A stretch of DNA of 64,000 nt from Toxonevra muliebris (Eukaryota; Arthropoda; Insecta; Diptera; Pallopteridae): assembly GCA_963691655.1 (NCBI GenBank), contig OY829328.1:77628400-77692399 (forward strand). Direction: 5' to 3'. A program made the translations under genes and the position numbers. This document shows positions 62,440 through 64,000 of the stretch, in pieces (positions within the stretch are counted from its first letter, which is position 1; each line of letters opens with the position of its first letter). The notes under the pieces are model-generated. The model was not told where the DNA came from. It ran no database searches and saw only the letters and a list, made by a program, of their open reading frames with translations.

Positions 62440-63430
62440 CTCTCTCTCCCATTGGATTTTCCCTAGTGATGAAAAATTTGAGTTTTTGAATCCATGCGAC
62501 AAGTCGAGAGGTTCAAAACCTCTTTCTTTTTCGAAGATAGGGGCTGGTATCTCGCTAATTACACGAGTAATGTTGTTTTTCAACGCAGCAATTGACGCTG
62601 ATTTATCGGCATACCCGAGTGGTTTCACGTAACTACACAAAAAATAGTCTAGGGGCGTCAAATCGCACAATATAGGTGGCCAACTCACTGGTCCGAAACG
62701 TGAGATAAATTTCTTAAAGAACTCATCTCTAAATCGGTCCACGGTTTCACGTGCTGTGTGGCATGTAACGTCGTCTTGTTGAAACCACATGTCGACCAGA
62801 TTCAGCTCGTGTATTTTGGGCAAAAACAGCTCGAAATCATCGAACGATAGCAGGCGCCATTGATTTGGCAGATTTTGTATTCCTTTAGGTTTCATTCATC
62901 CAGAAAATAGCTTTGTCGCTGAACACAATTTTTCATTAAAAAAGCAGAACTTCCTCAAGTTTTCCTAAGGCCGACTCACCGAAAATTCGATACTGTGGCA
63001 GGTCATCTGGCTTCAGTTCTTGAACGAGCTACATTTTATATGCTTTTAGACCAAGATCCTTGCGTAAAACCTTCCACACAGCCGAGTAACACAATCCCAA
63101 TTGTTGAGAACGGCGACGAATATACAAATCACGGTCTTCATCAACTCTGGCAGCTACGGCAGCAATATTTTCCTCTGAACGTATTCTACGCACACGGTTA
63201 GGTGGATTGATATCCATTAACGTAAAATTGGTGCGAAATTTTGTTACTTCGGCTTGAATTGCTGGTTCAGTAACTCGATTTGATGACCAGAAAATGATCG
63301 AAATGTGCGGAAAATATTTCTCGCAGAGTATGAATTTTGATAACGAAACTCGCCCGGATGTAAATTTTTCCATGATGGAATGTCAATACTAACTGAGCAT
63401 GTCTGACTTTGGCACATGTCACGAATCACA
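62440..63430 (-). pseudogene. Decayed, internally deleted DD41D mariner upstream of the first visible Alk exon
   Basis: The minus frame at 63373-63029 holds the DNA-binding half, ending RSEENIAAVAARVDEDRDLY, then RRRSQQLGLCYSAVWKVLRK and DLGLKAYK. Next comes KIVFSDKAIFWMNE near 62930. The frame at 62895-62416 gives LVDMWFQQDDVTCHTARETV, then FISRFGPVSWPP and CDLTPLDYFL; the Asp-to-Asp spacing of 41 makes it DD41D. Roughly 70 residues between the FSDKA and FQQDD blocks are missing. The C-terminus is probably near SEIPAPIFEK. Frame changes show it is inactive. It probably lies within an Alk intron. Confidence 0.82.
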
Positions 63431-63532
63431 AGGGAAGTGTCAAATATTGTTCACTTAAAAACCAAAGAGCTGAAACAAAAATTTCGCTCGAGAAAAAAGT
63501 GGCGAATTCGTGACTTTTAAGGGGATCTACCA

Positions 63533-63688
63533 CCGCCTTGGTGAGCTATTGGCAGCTTGGTAGATTCTTTTCCCTGAGGTCCCAGATTCGATGCCCGGCT
63601 AGGGTATTTCTTATCTATTTTTCGTCCTTTCTTTCATAATTTGGGACTTTAGTATAAAATATCTTATGGGTCGCAATGCCTGACTTTG
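63533..63688 (+). repeat. tRNA-derived SINE, copy 1
   Basis: It starts with a tRNA-like head (CGCCTTGGTGAGCTATTGGC, then a B box in CCCAGATTCGATGCCCGGCT) and continues with a shared tail: GGTATTTCTTATC, TTTGGGACTTTAGTATAAAA, TATCTTATGGGTCGCAATGC and CTGACTT. The same head-plus-tail layout recurs at 63826, which argues for a SINE family rather than a lone tRNA pseudogene. Confidence 0.75.
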
Positions 63689-63825
63689 GGGTCATTCCAT
63701 TTTTCGATTTCAATTCAAGGTGATCTGCCGAAATAGGCCATGAGATTATGAAAACCGAAGCAGATTGTGAAATAATCTACATACTTCCTTAGAACTGAGA
63801 TCACACACCAACGCAAGACATTATT

Positions 63826-64000
63826 TGACGACCTCGGTGGTCTAGTGAATAGTACAATAGACTTTCACCCAGGAGATTGCGAGCTCGACCCCCGGACAGG
63901 GTTCGGTTACCAGCTAGGGTATAGTTTCTTATCGGTCTTCCTTTCTCTTCTAACTTGAGGCTTCGGTACTACATATCTTATAGGTTGCAGTGCCTGACTT
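63826..64000 (+). repeat. tRNA-derived SINE, copy 2 (reaches the window edge)
   Basis: The head CCTCGGTGGTCTAGTGAATA with a B box GAGCTCGACCCCCGG is followed by the same tail as copy 1: AGGGTATAGTTTCTTATC, CTTGAGGCTTCGGTACTACA, TATCTTATAGGTTGCAGTGC and CTGACTT. Copies 1 and 2 lie about 140 bp apart in the same orientation. Confidence 0.75.

Overview
The window looks like nuclear DNA from a higher fly (Diptera, probably Brachycera/Cyclorrhapha). It is very AT-rich, with short GT-AG introns of 60-100 bp beside long repeat-filled ones, much decayed transposon sequence, and protein-coding genes that resemble fly families. I cannot name the species from the sequence alone.

Five protein-coding genes can be assembled, all on the minus strand, by matching splice sites and codon phases. 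(1) 383-2943: a secreted DNA/RNA non-specific endonuclease, 3 exons, 406 aa. (2) 8326-9488: an AMMECR1-family protein, 3 exons, 261 aa. (3) 14920-19087: a 555-aa protein with an RRM, an F-box and leucine-rich repeats, 5 exons. (4) 22462-27189: a related 416-aa protein, 5 exons, with two F-box-like segments and a much shortened LRR tail; it appears to be a diverged tandem paralogue of gene 3. (5) 53456-62197: the 3' part (11 exons, 1555 codons) of the receptor tyrosine kinase Alk, with MAM, LDLa, MAM, glycine-rich, transmembrane and kinase parts; its 5' exons lie beyond the window.

Most of the remaining DNA is mobile-element debris. There are hAT-type non-autonomous elements at 4374-5561, 15925-16678 and 28342-28816, the last with a perfect 8-bp target duplication. 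A Harbinger-like element lies at 20904-21721 with TTA duplications and a MADF fragment. A nearly intact DD37D (maT-type) mariner at 25391-26668 sits inside an intron of gene 4. Three decayed DD41D mariners lie at 39348-41300, 58540-59350 and 62440-63430; the first is split by a LINE fragment. There is also a 271-bp piggyBac MITE (32905-33175), a piggyBac transposase remnant (33720-35400), several LINE fragments (35390-36420, 39578-40583, 45480-46395) and tRNA-derived SINE-like units.

Long stretches such as 5.6-8.3 kb, 9.5-12 kb, 36.6-38.3 kb and 48.7-53.4 kb hold no gene I can support. No prokaryotic, CRISPR or viral system is present. The most unusual items are the RRM + F-box + LRR architecture with its two-F-box neighbour, the mariner transposase that ends at one nonsense codon, and the datable nested insertions.
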